A DNA stretch of 64,000 nucleotides from Epiperipatus broadwayi (GCA_028023455.1 JAQFVV010000001.1:23205401-23269400), one strand, 5' to 3'. Shown: positions 25,341 through 39,148, counted from the stretch's first letter. Numbers and translations: made by a program. The notes: generated from the sequence alone by a model not told the origin.

Positions 25341-25860
25341 AACTTTATTTATCTCAGAAAGTTTCAAGAGTTTTACATAGCTTGATTGCTGTGTTTGCAT
25401 GGGCAATCTGCAGTTGTAGACTTACATATATAAAAGTTGCTTTATTCATTTACACATAAAATTTTCCATGTTGTGGATTAGTTACAAAGATTTTACATAG
25501 CTTGGATTACTGTGTTATACATAGGCAATTGTAGTTGTAGGTGCACATATATAAAAGTTGATTTACATGAGATTACAGAAATTTTTACATGCTGTGGATT
25601 AGTAACAAGGGTTTTACATAGCTTGGATTGTTGTGGTTATGTAGGCAATCCATAGATGTCGATTTATGTATATAAAAGTTGATTTATTGATTTACACAAG
25701 ATTATGAGAATTTTTACATGTTGTGGATTAGTTACAAGAGTTTTATATAACTCTGGATTGCTTTAGTTATGTGAGCAATCCATAGTTGTAGGTTTACATA
25801 TGTAAAAATTGATTTATTAATTTACCCAGGACAGGAGGAATTTTTACAAACAGTGGATTA
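25341..25860. repeat. Tandem repeat, ~121-130 bp unit
   Basis: Successive units start with taaaagttgatttatt-like sequence at 25431, 25552, 25673 and 25803, giving periods of 121, 121 and 130 bases. A partial unit begins near 25341. Shared blocks are gttgtggattagttacaa, gttttacatagcttggatt and caatccatagttgtagg. Divergence between units is moderate. There is no ORF. Confidence 0.85.
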
Positions 25861-25970
25861 TTATTGTTACTATTGTTATTGTTATTGCTATTGTTACTGT
25901 TATTGTTATGTTTGTTATTGATGTTGATGATGTTGCTGTTGTTATTATTATTATTATTATTAATTATAAG
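25858..25970. repeat. TTATTG/TTA microsatellite
   Basis: Imperfect ttattg and gttatt hexamers grade into (tta)n. The minus-strand frame over it is poly-Asn and not a gene. It directly abuts the tandem repeat. Confidence 0.88.
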
Positions 25971-28900
25971 AATTAAAAATTCTGACCACAACTTTTTTTG
26001 GTCTTTCTATTTTTAATAATCATTTATTTGAGAATGGCTACTAATGAGTAATTTATTTGTTTGTTTTATTGGGGGGAGGATTACAATTAAATATGAATTA
26101 GAATATCCAATAATTCAGACAACTGAGAATGCTGAATCTACTGATACTTTTTGTATAAATATTTTTGAATATCTTGATAGTTTATTATCTTAGAATGACA
26201 TCAACTATAATTTTCTTAATCTTTGAATTGGTTTTTTTAGTAAGCAGCTTTATTCAAGTTTAAGATGAGATGTATGACAGTAGTTGCAATCACATGATGA
26301 TACAAAAGGATTGGAATTGGCCAGATGTGATGTTATGAACAATAGTAACAAGTAAAAATTCCATTAGAACCAGTAGATAATAAATAATGGTTAATTGTTT
26401 CCAGTATTGATGCCTCTACTATAAATTTCCTATTAAGACTTATAGTCCATGACTAGTTAAGTTGTTTTTATGTGTTGAACTCAATAAAATGAATGAATAA
26501 AAAATATATTTTTCAAACAGTTCATAACCTTTTTATTTGTTTAATAAAACAAACTTGCAACCCAATTATATTCCACTTGTTTGTATTACTAATATAACAA
26601 TAAAATTAACATTAATCTCTTTTAATCAGTGAATGTGTGCAATGGAGCCATTAAATCATTATATCCTGATTTCTCCTTCATTACATCATATATTGCATAT
26701 AATAGCTCACATTTTGTTAATAAGCTTTGATTGCAACATAATTATTGAACTATAAGTGTACAGAACTTTTCAACATGTGCCTATATATAACACAGGTATA
26801 TATATAGAATGCATACATACATTAATATTTTAATATAAACAAAATTAAATAATAGTAATGTAATTGTTAACATGATAAATTGAAGGGGTATATACATATT
26901 GTGACCTTCCCAATTGGCACCAGGAAGGAATGTAGGAAGTTGACATTGTGCCAATAGTGATCAGGGGTACCTGATATTAAAAAAAATGAATTGTGATATA
27001 ACAATGTATAATTCAGTTGAAAAGTTCTTAGGATGTTAGTTGGAGCGTACCAATCATTAAAGGGGGGTGGATTGTATCAGGAATTGTTGGTATGAAAGCT
27101 AGACTAGTGAGAATAAGTATTATTTGTCTGTAAGACCATGACTGCTTATTCATTAATTTTCTAATCTATTGTTTATTGCCATTCCAAGATCGAACTTGTA
27201 TATGTGGGTGCATGCCCATTCACATCATCTCACACTTCACACCTCATTCATATTTCTAATTATTACTCAGAATATCCATCTTGCAATAACATTATTTATT
27301 TTGCCATAGATATTGTTAATATCTCAGTCATTAATAGACCTCTGGATTAATAGAAAGACAGACGTGCACACACACACTATCAGTTAATATGATTTTTTTT
27401 TATTTATTGCATAAAATCTTTCATTTGAAACTGTAAAAGTTATTTATTTTTTCTTAGTTAATATTTGTAATTTAATATTTATTTTTTCAATATTCTATTC
27501 CTAACATTTTTTTTTTACAAGTAATAAATTCTTGCATATTGTTGGTCTCATTTATAACTAAAAAAAAGGAGGCATGGCTAAGTAGACAAAAGACTTCAGA
27601 AAAAGTTTTAGAGAAGGTGAAATATTTGTCTAAAAAAAAAGAGAGAAATATAATAAAACAAGTGAACCTAATATTTTCACTAAATTCTTTACTATTTCCC
27701 TTTTACTAAGGAAACCTCATACTACTCAAGCATAAATGCCAACGTGTAATTGTGAAGGATACAGGATAGAATTGTCCAATATGGAAGACTAAACATTTAA
27801 AGGTACACCAGTTCCAACTTTTATCGACTAACAATTTGAATTTGCATTTGTTAATAATGCATGGATATTAAATTGCTATTACAATTTTGCTATAACTTAT
27901 TTATAACAAATAGTGTAATACTGAAATTATGTAAATTAACAATAATGATAATAATTGGAAAAGTTATGCTGAACTGTATAATGGAATATTTTATTGACTC
28001 TCATTTAAGAAGTTTTCTATTTTTATTGTGTGAAATAAGGCTGAAACAGAGAAATTATTCATTCTAATTCTTTACATTATTAGAAAAGCTATGTATACAA
28101 AATTACCTTACCATTCACACCTATATATGAGTGATAGAATGCATGACTTAATGATATTTGATAATTATTTATCAGAAATATGTATAAGCATGGATGACCA
28201 AATAACCCTGATCTTGATCATTATTAAATTTTATTAAATGCTAGAAAATTAAGATCGAACAAAGTTGAAATAGCGTGAATAATTTTATTTGGATGATCTT
28301 GCTGAGCATTGGAGATTTTATGACAAACAACTTGATTCAAATATGTGCAAAAACTGCTTGTAATTTTCATTAGGAAGCCCTAAGAACATTGGAGATTATT
28401 GCTGTCTTGCCAAATTCATGTTTATTCTGCAGGATTAATGTTTATATGTTTTAATGTTTGTTTATTTATTATTATCATCGTGAGCTACATGTATATTTCT
28501 ACTTTTAAAATTTCAAGTATGAACTAAAAAGAAATAAAAAGGGAACTTTTATTTTAATGACAGAAAGTTTGATATGCATTTCTTCCATTGCATATGATAG
28601 TTATGTAGATGTATTTATTTATTTACTTTTTTTCATGTTTAATTTGATATTGATTTGGTTTATTATTATTATGTATTTATATGCCTATCTCCTCTAGAAC
28701 GTCTGGGAGATTTTGGTGTAAGTTATATCAAACTGGTAATATTTTTTTTGTTGTAGTATGTAAAAATATATATTCCCATGCTCATATTATTGGTGCAAAT
28801 TTGCATGCTTTATCATTATTCATTAGTTCGTAGTAACAAATAGATATATGAAAATATTTATGCCAGTATTACCGGATGGTTAGGCTTACTTGATAGTATT

Positions 28901-30320
28901 TGCTAATTTGAAATTTGATGTTCATAATTTTTCATAGGTATTAGATTCATTTATAATTTAATTAATGCTAATATAACATTTTATTGTCTGACGTGATTTC
29001 AAAAAGATTTCATACATGATCATATATTCGCGTGTGTGTTCGCTATCAGAAGCTATTCTATAAGAGTTAAATGTATGCTTATTTGTTACCTATCGGTTGC
29101 GGTTGGTGCTATGGGCTAAAGATTGTGAAAATTTAAGAGTTGTTTATGGATTTGTCCTATATGAAATGCCTTAGATACCCTTTGAGTGGAGAGATGATTG
29201 AAAGGATGTAATGCTTATTTTACTTATTTATCTATTGAGCCGTGGGTGGTAGTATATTTCCTTTTTCATAGTATATGATGTGATGATTATATTCCTAAAG
29301 TAAAGTGGTAGAGGTCCCATTTATTTATGATTAATTGGATGGATTCCATGCCATTTGTGTTAGAAAAGTTGGTAGTTTCTAAGTTGATGAATTAAATTGA
29401 TTTTTGAAGTCCTGTTAACCCTCACATGCTCAAATTTATTTGTTAGCATTTTGCTCTCCCTCTTCATTCCACGTATTTATCGTTATGCAGTATATGTTAG
29501 TTATTTCAGATAAATGTTTTAGTGATTTCTGTAATATACTTGAAGTTGGATTAATAATTTAAAGATTGGCTCATTGTACCATCCGTATTGCGAAATTTAT
29601 TCATTCCGCAAGTAAACCGATAGAAATGTAATCAATAAATGCGTTATGATTGTAAATTTATAAATGCGCACACATTCAGAGATATGATAAACTTAGAGAT
29701 ATGGAGGGAGACCATCGCTGGAATTGTAAGTTCTAAGTAGCTTGTCAAATCATATCGCCCACATTATCATTATTTCATTTATTATTATTACTGGTAATTC
29801 ACCCTCCCGGTATGAATGTAATATCGGATTATAAAATTTTACTTTATTTAATGCTCATTTTAATGAAATTATTACTTAATTTCATATAAGTATAAATTTA
29901 TAGGCATACGGAAATAATTTCAATGGCATTAGTGGATTATTTGATACCATTTTCTTAGTTCATTGAGAGCGCAGAATGGGAATAGATGAGATAAACATTG
30001 GTATGTGAATATATAATTATTTTGTATTGCTAAAAATTTAAGAGATAGAGTTATAAATATTATTGAAATAACAGATAAGAAAAAGAGCCTCTAAATATTA
30101 AGTGTATAGGATTTATGTAATTTAAATGTTATTTTATCAAGTTTGTAGTTAATGTGAAATTAATGTTAAACCATCATCAATGTGTTTGTAAAAGAATATG
30201 TCTTGTAATAAGTGTTTATTGAAGTAAGATTCCCTCTGAATTATTTTACTATATATGTTCGATTGACTATTTTTACACACACATATATATATATGTTCAA
30301 CATAATCTAATGGTAGTACT
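25971..30320. other. No feature supported
   Basis: Long AT-rich intergenic stretch. A small hairpin with ttggcac…gtgccaa arms lies at about 26910-26960. No gene, RNA gene or repeat family could be supported. Confidence 0.45.
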
Positions 30321-30531
30321 TATCAGTTTAATACTATATGCAATCTATCTAGATAACACTGAATTTATTGATCCAAAACATTGTATAGTGCCAAGATATA
30401 GATTTTACCTTGTTTAAAACTATTATTTATCAGTTTAATAGTATATGCAATTTATTTAAATAATACTGAATTAATTGATCCAAACATTGTATAATGCCAA
30501 GATATAGATTTTACCTTGTTTAAAATAGATG
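30321..30531. repeat. Two-copy tandem duplication, 107-bp period
   Basis: The units starting at 30321 and 30428 share tatcagtttaata, tatatgcaat, ttgatcc and gccaagatatagattttacc in the same order, and differ at scattered sites. It is a simple local duplication with no coding signal. Confidence 0.88.
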
Positions 30532-32510
30532 GTGATGTGAGATAAAAATGCACCCGACCTCTATCATTGTCCATCCTTTATTTCATTATAATAATTGTCA
30601 GTTTCACAATAGTCCTCATTACTTAATAATCATCTTATAATAGGATTGACTTATTATTCATATAATAGAGCCCTGAGATTATTTCATCATTTAAATAAAC
30701 ATTGGTATGGCTGTGCAATCTAAATCAAATGTCTGTAGATTAATTAGTGTTACAGTGATCCCCAAACGTATTAGATGAGTGGGATTGGTCTAGCATGTAC
30801 TTGGATGATGGGAGAATTGAAAATATCATGATTCTTGATTTAATCTATGAATTGCTCTCTTTTGATAACATAAATAAGTGCTTATAGTATAACTAAATAA
30901 ATATTATATAATTATTGTTTATAAATGCTTCTCTCACCCCATTTGCATTCTAGATGACCACGAGACTTTATAACCCCCAAGTGAGCTAAGCTGTAGATAT
31001 TATAATGAGTCTTATCCATAATTAGAGATGCAACCTAAATTATAAATTGTATTCTATGTTGTATAGAATTGGCACCTGAGCATTTATATGTTTATAAAGT
31101 GATATTGGTGTAGATTGTAGAGGTTACAATATATACATGTTTCCTGTGTGTGCTTACCATTCACATTCTCTCAACAAAATTTAATAAAACTTGCTATACC
31201 ATATCTTCTTTAAATAGCAAAATTCTGATTTTCATCACAAATATGTTCAGGGTGATATTCTTCAATTACTTTTTTCTCATATATAAATGTAATAACAGTT
31301 TCTAGTTGTTTTGAAATTTTAAATCTGTATCAAGTTTATTTTATAAAACTTTTAGCATTACATTTAGAAAGACATTTTATTTCATGAAATACTGTAAATT
31401 AAATTCTGAAAGAATAATCAATTGAAATTTTCAACATAATTTAACAGTCTACCCATGATCCTAACCCATGCTTCAAGTAGGTATATTTATGAGCATCGGA
31501 CATGTTTGATCTCAAGCACCAATCTTACTAATTAATAAGAATTATACCCCTCAAAAACAAAAGAAAAGATTCCAGTGTACCTTATCAGTCACCTTATCCA
31601 GACTAGCTCAGTCTCAAGGTCTGGGAGACAATGTCTATCAGGAGAATGGAGCTTAGGTTATCTTAGAAAGAAACATCATTTATACACTTTTATAATTTTC
31701 CTATCTGCCCTAAAAATCTTATTATTACTTTTCTTTTAAAGATATACCACCTTGGATATCAGTAAGCTTTTATAAATAATAACCCAGAAGTTATAAGAAT
31801 CTCATAATTCAAATAAATGTACAAGTTATAGCTTAAAATTCTAATATTTATTAATACACATATATACTAATATCTCAAGCATATGACACAGTCATTTTGA
31901 TACACATATATAATATCAATATACATATTCATGAAAGAGTGCAACTATGCATCAGAGTTGTATTTATTAAATAATTTAATCTATTTTCTATAATTCTTTA
32001 AGTTGGGACATTTCTTAATTTAGTATTAAACTATCATACGTTCATTCCTTAATTTAGATTCTTTGGAAAATGTATCTGCTATTTTTAACCCTATGCCAGG
32101 CAACAAAATTCTGTCTGGTAGCTAATTCCACCTATTTGGTAATTGTGAAAGATTAAGTATAAGCTAAATATATTTTCTGAAGAATTTTAAGATTTCTTAA
32201 GTTCCTTTTCTTTCCAAATGAACTTTTACTTAATAATACATCTTCATATATTCACAGATATGTTCATCTTCATAGGCATGAAATCTTTATTGTTTTTTTC
32301 AAATCATTTTTTTTTCTTTTAGATTATGATTAAATTAAAAGATAATTTTTTCCAGATCCCAAAATTTATTAAATAATATATTTTATATTTTAATATTATC
32401 TAATATCATAAAACTGATGTTTACCTTTATTTAGGCTAAACTGATTGCCAATCTTGGGAAGTAGATTATACCATTAAGAGAATCTGTAAACAATTAGCAT
32501 CTTACTGTAC
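30532..32510. other. No feature supported
   Basis: AT-rich intergenic DNA. A GC-richer patch near 31560-31660 has no frame that stays open with plausible splice sites. Confidence 0.4.
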
Positions 32511-32638
32511 CGGTTGAAATTGTATGTCCATCCAACAAGACCTATAATCTGTGCAAAAGTACCCCAAATCCAGTCATGCTCAAGATACACAGGTCCAGAA
32601 CAATCATGGATTCTAACGTATTTGCCCATCCCCCAAAC
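32511..32638 (-). CDS. Exon-like block, function unknown
   Basis: On the minus strand a 128-base block is bounded by an acceptor-like TTATAG (ending 32639) and a donor-like G|GTACAG (from 32510). In one frame it reads VWGMGKYVRIHDCSGPVYLE followed by 22 more residues rich in Trp, Gly and Tyr (HDWIWGTFAQIIGLVGWTYN region). An in-frame stop lies directly upstream of the acceptor, as expected for an intron edge. The hydrophobic second half could be a membrane segment. No family is recognised. Base composition stands out from its flanks. Confidence 0.35.
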
Positions 32639-33680
32639 CTATAACACTATGAACAACATCTCTGGTGATACACCTGAATTTATTTCATTCCAGTCCTGGA
32701 GAGACAGTGAAGAAGCATGATATCTTAAGACTATTGATAATAAAACTATAAGTATGATGGTGATCTCAGGTAACCCAGTGCAACAAGCTTTCAGTATAAA
32801 ATATTATAACTAAATTAAAATTAATAATGATTTGAACAACTTGGATAATGTGATATATATAAATGTTTAATGATTATAAAATAAAGATATTATTATACAT
32901 ATGTGTTTATTTACAAATTTCATGCTAATTCAGTTAACGTATTGTTTATGAGAATATTATATATCATTATGGGACATCATAATGATGATAATGGAATACA
33001 TAATGGATACACAGACATACATGTACAATTTATATTAGTGCAGTTTTCATATATGTCAACATTAAATTAAATAAGTTTTGCACAAATGATTTAATGATAA
33101 AACGTTATTTAGAATCAAGATAAATTAATTAATGACTTTCATGATAGGAAACTTTGTTGTCTGTAAGCACAGCTAATGTAAAATATACATGATCAAGTCA
33201 TGATCAATGCCACTTTAATCATACGAGAAAAGTACATAATATAATCATAATACAAGCAATTCACTCTAAGGCATTTGTTAACTTTATTAAATGGTAGGAT
33301 TGCAATGTTGTTTACAATAAAGATTTGAATACATGAATGTTGTGTATTCAAGATAAGTTTTGTAACAAGTGGTAAAGTTTATACTTATAAATAAAAGAGT
33401 GAATTTTATATGCATCTAGGAATCGCTCACCCAAAGAAAAATAGCTTAAATGCAAGCTTACTCATGACATTCTAAATATAAGAAATTTAATAAATAATAA
33501 ATGATTTAATGTAATCACAGCATTACAACTTATAGATGTTGCTTAGGCATGAATCTAAATATATAAAGAGCAGTACCAGCATGAGTGGCAGAAATAAGAA
33601 TTCGGTCCATTTCGGATAGTGAGTCACTTTTTCATTTATTAAAATATAAGGGTATGCCTGCTCTTCTGGCAGAGTGATAC

Positions 33681-33870
33681 CTGGAGAGGAGGAAGATGTG
33701 GGCCAGATGTCCCAGGGCCATCCCATACAGACCATTCACTACTCTTTCCAAATGTTCTAGGGCATGACCAATGCCATACTATAACATGGAGACTTGAAGG
33801 AGGGGATTCGGAATTCCCAATAATCCTGAACATGGCAGAGCAAAAATGAAAATACCAAGGCTGACCTATG
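33681..33870 (-). CDS. Exon-like block, function unknown
   Basis: A strong acceptor on the minus strand (TTGTTCTCTGTGTTGCCAG, ending 33871) and a consensus donor (CTCCAG|GTATCA at 33681/33680) bound a 190-base block that is open in one frame. It is clearly richer in G+C than its surroundings. That frame reads IGQPWYFHFCSAMFRIIGNS then a Ser/Pro/Trp-rich part. A second frame, after an alternative TTATAG acceptor, reads GIGHALEHLERVVNGLYGMA and on through HLAHIFLLSRYHSARRAG. I cannot tell which frame, if either, is used. It may belong to the same minus-strand gene as 32511-32638. Confidence 0.3.
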
Positions 33871-33909
33871 CTGGCAACACAGAGAACAAATAAATAAGCC
33901 ATTAACAAT

Positions 33910-34870
33910 GTTTAAATAATTATAGTCTAAGTATAATTTAAAATCAAGTGTAATGGCATGACTGACATACTAAACCACTATAAAATAACTATTATCAAAA
34001 TAATTGAGCGAATGTCAAAACAATAAACAAATATTTTATACCTTCTCTAAGCAGGTCCCATATGCATTTGAAATATGTAAAACAATATTTAATAACTGTC
34101 ATACTAAAAGGCGCTACAGGGAATGGTTATTTAAATTAGAATAGAAGGAGTGACAGTCATTACAATAATCCAAATATTATAAATAAAATTGATTAATAGC
34201 ATTCTTAACTGACAGTAGATTAACATTTAATAAAGATATATGGCAGTATAATAATGATCTGCCTTTAAGCATATAGCATTATTTAATTATTACCTAACCT
34301 AATGAGTGAGATGTGTTATAATAAATGATTTAAATTAAATAAACATCTCTTAAATGATTGGAATTTATAATACTAATATATATTGAAACCAGTTGGATTA
34401 CATATCATACACTAATATAGTGTGTGTGCATATATATATAAAGTTGAAAGGAAAACTAGAAATAAACACAGACATACATTTTTGTAGATATTTTTCTATA
34501 TTTCCTAAAATAAAATAATAATAAGTAAAGGGTTAAATAACTCTAGGTTTAAATTATACTTTTGTTATGGATTAAACTTTTAAAACAGTCTGATAAATAA
34601 TATTTGTAATTCTGATTTTGAAATAATAAAAAAAACAAGCATAATTTATTTGTAAAATCTTTTAATTAAAACTTGTATAAAATATCTTTTTTAATTAATG
34701 CTTACTTGCATTTCTACTACCTAGTTAAAAATCTTTGTATATTAAAAATTCTAAAGGATTATCACACCTTTGGTCAAATTCCAAAGATTAAAGTAAAAAC
34801 ATGAATATCATACTTTGATAGAAATTTCCAGCTTGTTTTCAAATGGATTAGACAGATTGAAAACAGCCAC
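33910..34870. other. No feature seen
   Basis: AT-rich intergenic sequence with no supported gene or repeat. Confidence 0.45.
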
Positions 34871-34879
34871 TGTGTTTTT

Positions 34880-35530
34880 GTCACATGACCTACCCAAGGT
34901 TATAAAAGACTGATAAAAAATATCAGTTAGTTTGGATTGTAGTTTGTTGTAAGAGCTGAACAGAACAGTTTGGCTACTAAAATTTTTTGAGTAAGTGGCA
35001 GCAATTAGCTGACCAAAATAGATAGCTGCAGTTTGTTGACTGTAGCAGAAAGTTGGAAGAATAGCTACCATGAACTGATATAGCTGAAGGCAGGACAGTA
35101 GATCCAGAGCTGTTAATATTTTTCTTCACAGAAGTTTTGATTTACTTGAAGCTGGGTCACTTCTGAATTAATAGCCTGAAAAAAAGAGGACAAAATAGCT
35201 AGCAGAGTTATACAGAGCTCCTATGAAGATCTAAGGGAGTACAATCCAGTAGCTGCCTTATAGTTTACTGCAGAGTTTTGATTCATGAACCAGGGTCACT
35301 TCAAATGGATCAACTAGCTGCTTAAATATGTTCTAGAAGACAGCTTGACAATTGCTTGGACTACAAAAGGAATCTCATGGTATGCCAACAAATTACCTGA
35401 ATTATATACTTTTACCTGATGATGACAACAAACCTGAATTACATTTTTCTGATGGACTAAAAAACCAAGTTTACCAAGAGAAAGCTTGAATAAATTGGTG
35501 TACTTATACTGCTGTTTATCAATACAGGCA
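34880..35530 (+). repeat. LTR-like or repeat-derived region with TATA-type promoter
   Basis: The GC-richer block holds a TATAAAAG box at about 34902-34909, then an initiator-like TCAGTTAGTTTGG near 34922-34934. Two direct-repeat blocks follow, about 140 bases apart: cagaagttttgatttactt … gggtcacttc near 35130, and cagagttttgattcatg … gggtcacttc near 35270. The layout resembles the promoter half of an LTR, possibly a solo LTR, but no second copy or target duplication was found. The minus-strand open frame 34808-35071 is probably chance. Confidence 0.35.
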
Positions 35531-35539
35531 GGGAACCAC

Positions 35540-36740
35540 AGATAAACACATCACATGTATATACAATGAGTTATTTTATTTTAATATTCCTTAAAATGAC
35601 TTAAAATTATGAATTAATAACTTAAAATTAAAACAAACAAGTAACATTTGCTTGAGTTGAAATCTAACAGCAATTATATATAATAATGAAGTTTTAAATG
35701 ATTTCTTGGTCTGAAATGACAGATATATAAAACGATTTTATTTTTCATTTATTAAAAAAAAAGAGACATTTTATATTTAGAGACCTTGATAATTAATCAA
35801 CAAGTATCTGTCTAACAAAAGTTGACTTTATTTAGTTTGATAAAAAAAAAACAACAACTTATAAACTGAAACTAAATTTTAAATTATATATTTTGTTTAT
35901 ACACACATATATGTGAGAAATTTATGTATGTTTTCCAAATGAAATCAATTAGGAAAATATAACTATTATTGTAACAAGTTAAAATATGTAACATTTTGTC
36001 AGTGTGTGAATACATGCACACACACATATGTAAATTTTTAAATAGTTATAGTATTTTATATATATATATATACGATTGTAATATAACTCAATTGTACTGC
36101 ATATTTATATGTACACATATATGTCAATGCTTGTCAAATAAGACATATGCAAATTTTAATCATTTTTTGTTATTGAATATTAATTGTATATTGTAAATCG
36201 CGCATCTGTGCACATATATATGTAAACCATAGTAATAACCTGGATTGTGTATTGTAATTTTGTAAAACATAAATGTGATAATTTTTTTTATTGTATAGTA
36301 ATCAAAATCAGAAGGCTTAATTTTTTTTTGTTATTAATAAACTTGTATTTAATTGTTAAAAATTGTTTCCATCATCTCTTGGTCACATACAGTAATAGGG
36401 CTTTGTTCTCTGAGCTAGATTCGTGCACGGGATGAATATATAAATGGGAGTGTGTATATTAGTGCTTTTGGGGCATCCAGAGATGATCAATCATTATCCT
36501 GGTTGGCACAAAAGAGGATACTCTTTAAAGCCCATGCACTATATTTTATTTTAGTTCAGTCTTGTTAAAAATTTAAGTTTATAGTTGGCCAATTTATTAA
36601 TGGTACTAAGTGGCAAGAGCATTGATGATGATCAGCATGTTTTAAATGTCCCAGCATTATTGTTTCAATTTCTGATTCTTATGTATTCTAATGGATTAGC
36701 ACTTAAGTGGTGCATCCAAATTAATGTTTAAATAATTGCC
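35540..36740. other. No feature supported
   Basis: AT-rich with short TA tracts (for example 36057-36073). The open frames at 35996-36435 lack any domain. Confidence 0.4.
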
Positions 36741-36872
36741 CAAGGTGGCAAAGGCTCAATAGTTAGCCTGGTCTACAGAAGACCCATTTTTGATCCAGTC
36801 ACAAGGTTGACTGTTGATATCTATTTTTTATTGTTCAAATCCAGCCACAAGATGGACTGTTGATTTTATTCC
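36741..36872 (+). repeat. tRNA-Leu-like SINE fragment
   Basis: A D arm GGCT-CAATAGTT-AGCC (36753-36768) and a perfect anticodon arm GGTC-TACAGAA-GACC (36770-36784, seven-base loop, CAG) are followed by a weak TGATCC B-box-like site. After this, a block with catccagtcacaaggttgactgttgat-type content is repeated about 46 bases on (aaatccagccacaagatgg). tRNA-derived head plus duplicated tail suggests a SINE. The T and acceptor stems are lost. Confidence 0.5.
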
Positions 36873-39035
36873 GATTTATTATTCTGGTGTAGTTGATATT
36901 ATTCCCAACAATGATGATGATGGATGGTTATTTCTCTCGAGTATTTACTTGTACTTATTTTTTAAATGATAATGCTGGTTGATATATGGTTGAATTTATA
37001 ATTATGCTTTTAGTTGCTCTTCTGAGTTATCTGGCTGATCTCTCAATGTTCTGAGAGATTCTCTAATCTCATGCTCTTATAAAATACTATATTAATTATA
37101 TATACTTTGTAAATTATTGGTTTTGTATTGACTTGGGGTTGATGATGATTTTCTATCACCCTAGGTTTTTTCCTTTCTCATATCCCATCCTGTTACAATA
37201 TATATGCTCGCAAAGTTAAACTTAAAATAACAACAATAATAAAATTCTACACACTGAAATATAGAATAAACTTGAAGCAAGATGTAGATGTGAGAGATTA
37301 CATATAGATTTAATAGGGTTATAGAGAGTCATTAGAGAGATTAATTACAAGTAATATAATTGGCCTTAGATTTACCAGCATATTAACACAGATAGAAATA
37401 CATTTATAAAGCTAAATAGGACTTAATAGATAATTATAGCAAATTAAATGAGTCTTTAAGGTGGTATTGAGGTTTACCTTCCGACACGATGGCATGATGG
37501 CTTGAGAGATCCATGTTCTTTGGAGGCAATGTATATTGGAGCATGGGTGGTCCTTATTTCACTAAAATGGAGGTAGCATTCTGATCTGAAATCACTTTTA
37601 ATAGCATTTAAGGTAATCTATGGGTTTGTAATTAGAGTACAGCATTATGGCATGGAGATAATCTTGGAAAGATCAGGAAAAGGTGAATTTAATCCATCTA
37701 CTCAGCTGTCATAATGTTAAAAATTTGAGCATCATGGATTCAGCTTAGCAACCAAATTCAAAATTAACTGTCTGTTTTTGTTGGTGGAAAAAGAGTCCTA
37801 TTTATACTTGGTTACAGTTTTTCCAGGAATGCTTGTAGAAAATTGCCCAAGGCAATGCAGATACCAACGTATGATCTCTATCAGCATGAAATATACTCTT
37901 GCTTTTGAGCAATAGAAGATGCAAAATATTGATAGGTTCTTGAAGGTATTGTTCGAATTCATTTCTAGTTTAGAAATACATTCAGCATGACTATAATTTC
38001 AATGAAAATATTTAAAACTAAATTTAATTCAATATAGTGATTTTGCTAGTTTTGACTAATGGATTTCTTCACTATTGTTCACTAAACTTTCCATTACTTT
38101 AAGTGCCTTCGAGAACCTTCTAAAATGTTGTATCATTCTCTGCCATTATCTTACATTAAATAAGATAAATATATACTATAAAATATTAAAACAAATAATA
38201 TTAATATTTACATAACATATATGTATCCGCTACATATATGAGAACGTACATACACAACTCTACATATTATTCAGGGGATTTTAACTATAATTAAATTTAT
38301 AATTCTAAATATCACTATTACTTATCTAAATGGTTATTTGGGATTGGGGAGAGTTACATAGATGTGTGTGCAGACTCTCCATATTGTCCAGGCATGTGCA
38401 GAAATGGATTTGAGCCCCATTTGGTGGTTAGTTAGATTGATGGCCCATGAAGCATGAATCTGGATTACAGATTCACTGCTTTATTACAAAATTAAAAGAA
38501 CACTCAATAGTAAATAGCAACACGTTAGTGATTATACTAAACTTTTAAACTAACAGATTTAATTACTTTTATGACTAAGCATGTCTGATCATCTTTATCT
38601 TTCAATTTACAAAATGAAAACTATAGACAGTTTATGTAGATATTGAACAGCAATATAATATCCATTTATCAATGCAACTAATTTTTCCATCCTTAAATAC
38701 TGATAAATTTATTTGTAGATAAAAAAGTAGTCAAGAGATATAACACAACTTTATAGTATAATTTTCAGAGTTACAAACTTAATATAAGACTATCTTCATA
38801 AACCATTGGTGTTAGAACAGAATTAATTTCATAGAAAGTACACTAGAGTTTTAAAAGTAAAGCTATATCATTAGCATCTTCCAACAATATTTTCCACCTA
38901 TAAAAAACATAAATATATTATGAGATACCATCTAATCAAATTTTATAATCATCTAACAGGGAGCATTTAATTATATACTTGATCTTAATTTACAAATAAT
39001 CTTATAATTAATAGAAATTATTATTTACCATCATC
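36873..39035. other. No feature supported
   Basis: Intergenic sequence, somewhat less AT-rich at 37440-37720 and 38340-38480, but with broken frames. No domain or RNA gene could be supported. Confidence 0.4.
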
Positions 39036-39053
39036 CATATATATATATATATA

Positions 39054-39145
<92 letters not shown>
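39036..39145. repeat. (TA)n microsatellite
   Basis: Nearly pure TA repeat, interrupted near 39055-39062 and 39091-39094. The minus-strand frame over it (poly Ile-Tyr) is not a gene. Confidence 0.95.

Positions 39146-39148
<3 letters not shown>

Noticed and set aside
26890-26970. ttggcaccagg near 26918 as a retrotransposon primer site
   Set aside because: No LTR pair or coding remnant lies around it; the motif is better explained as one arm of a small hairpin.
38390-38440. B-box-like ggatttgagcccc, possible tRNA or SINE
   Set aside because: No A box or stem structure could be found at the right distance.
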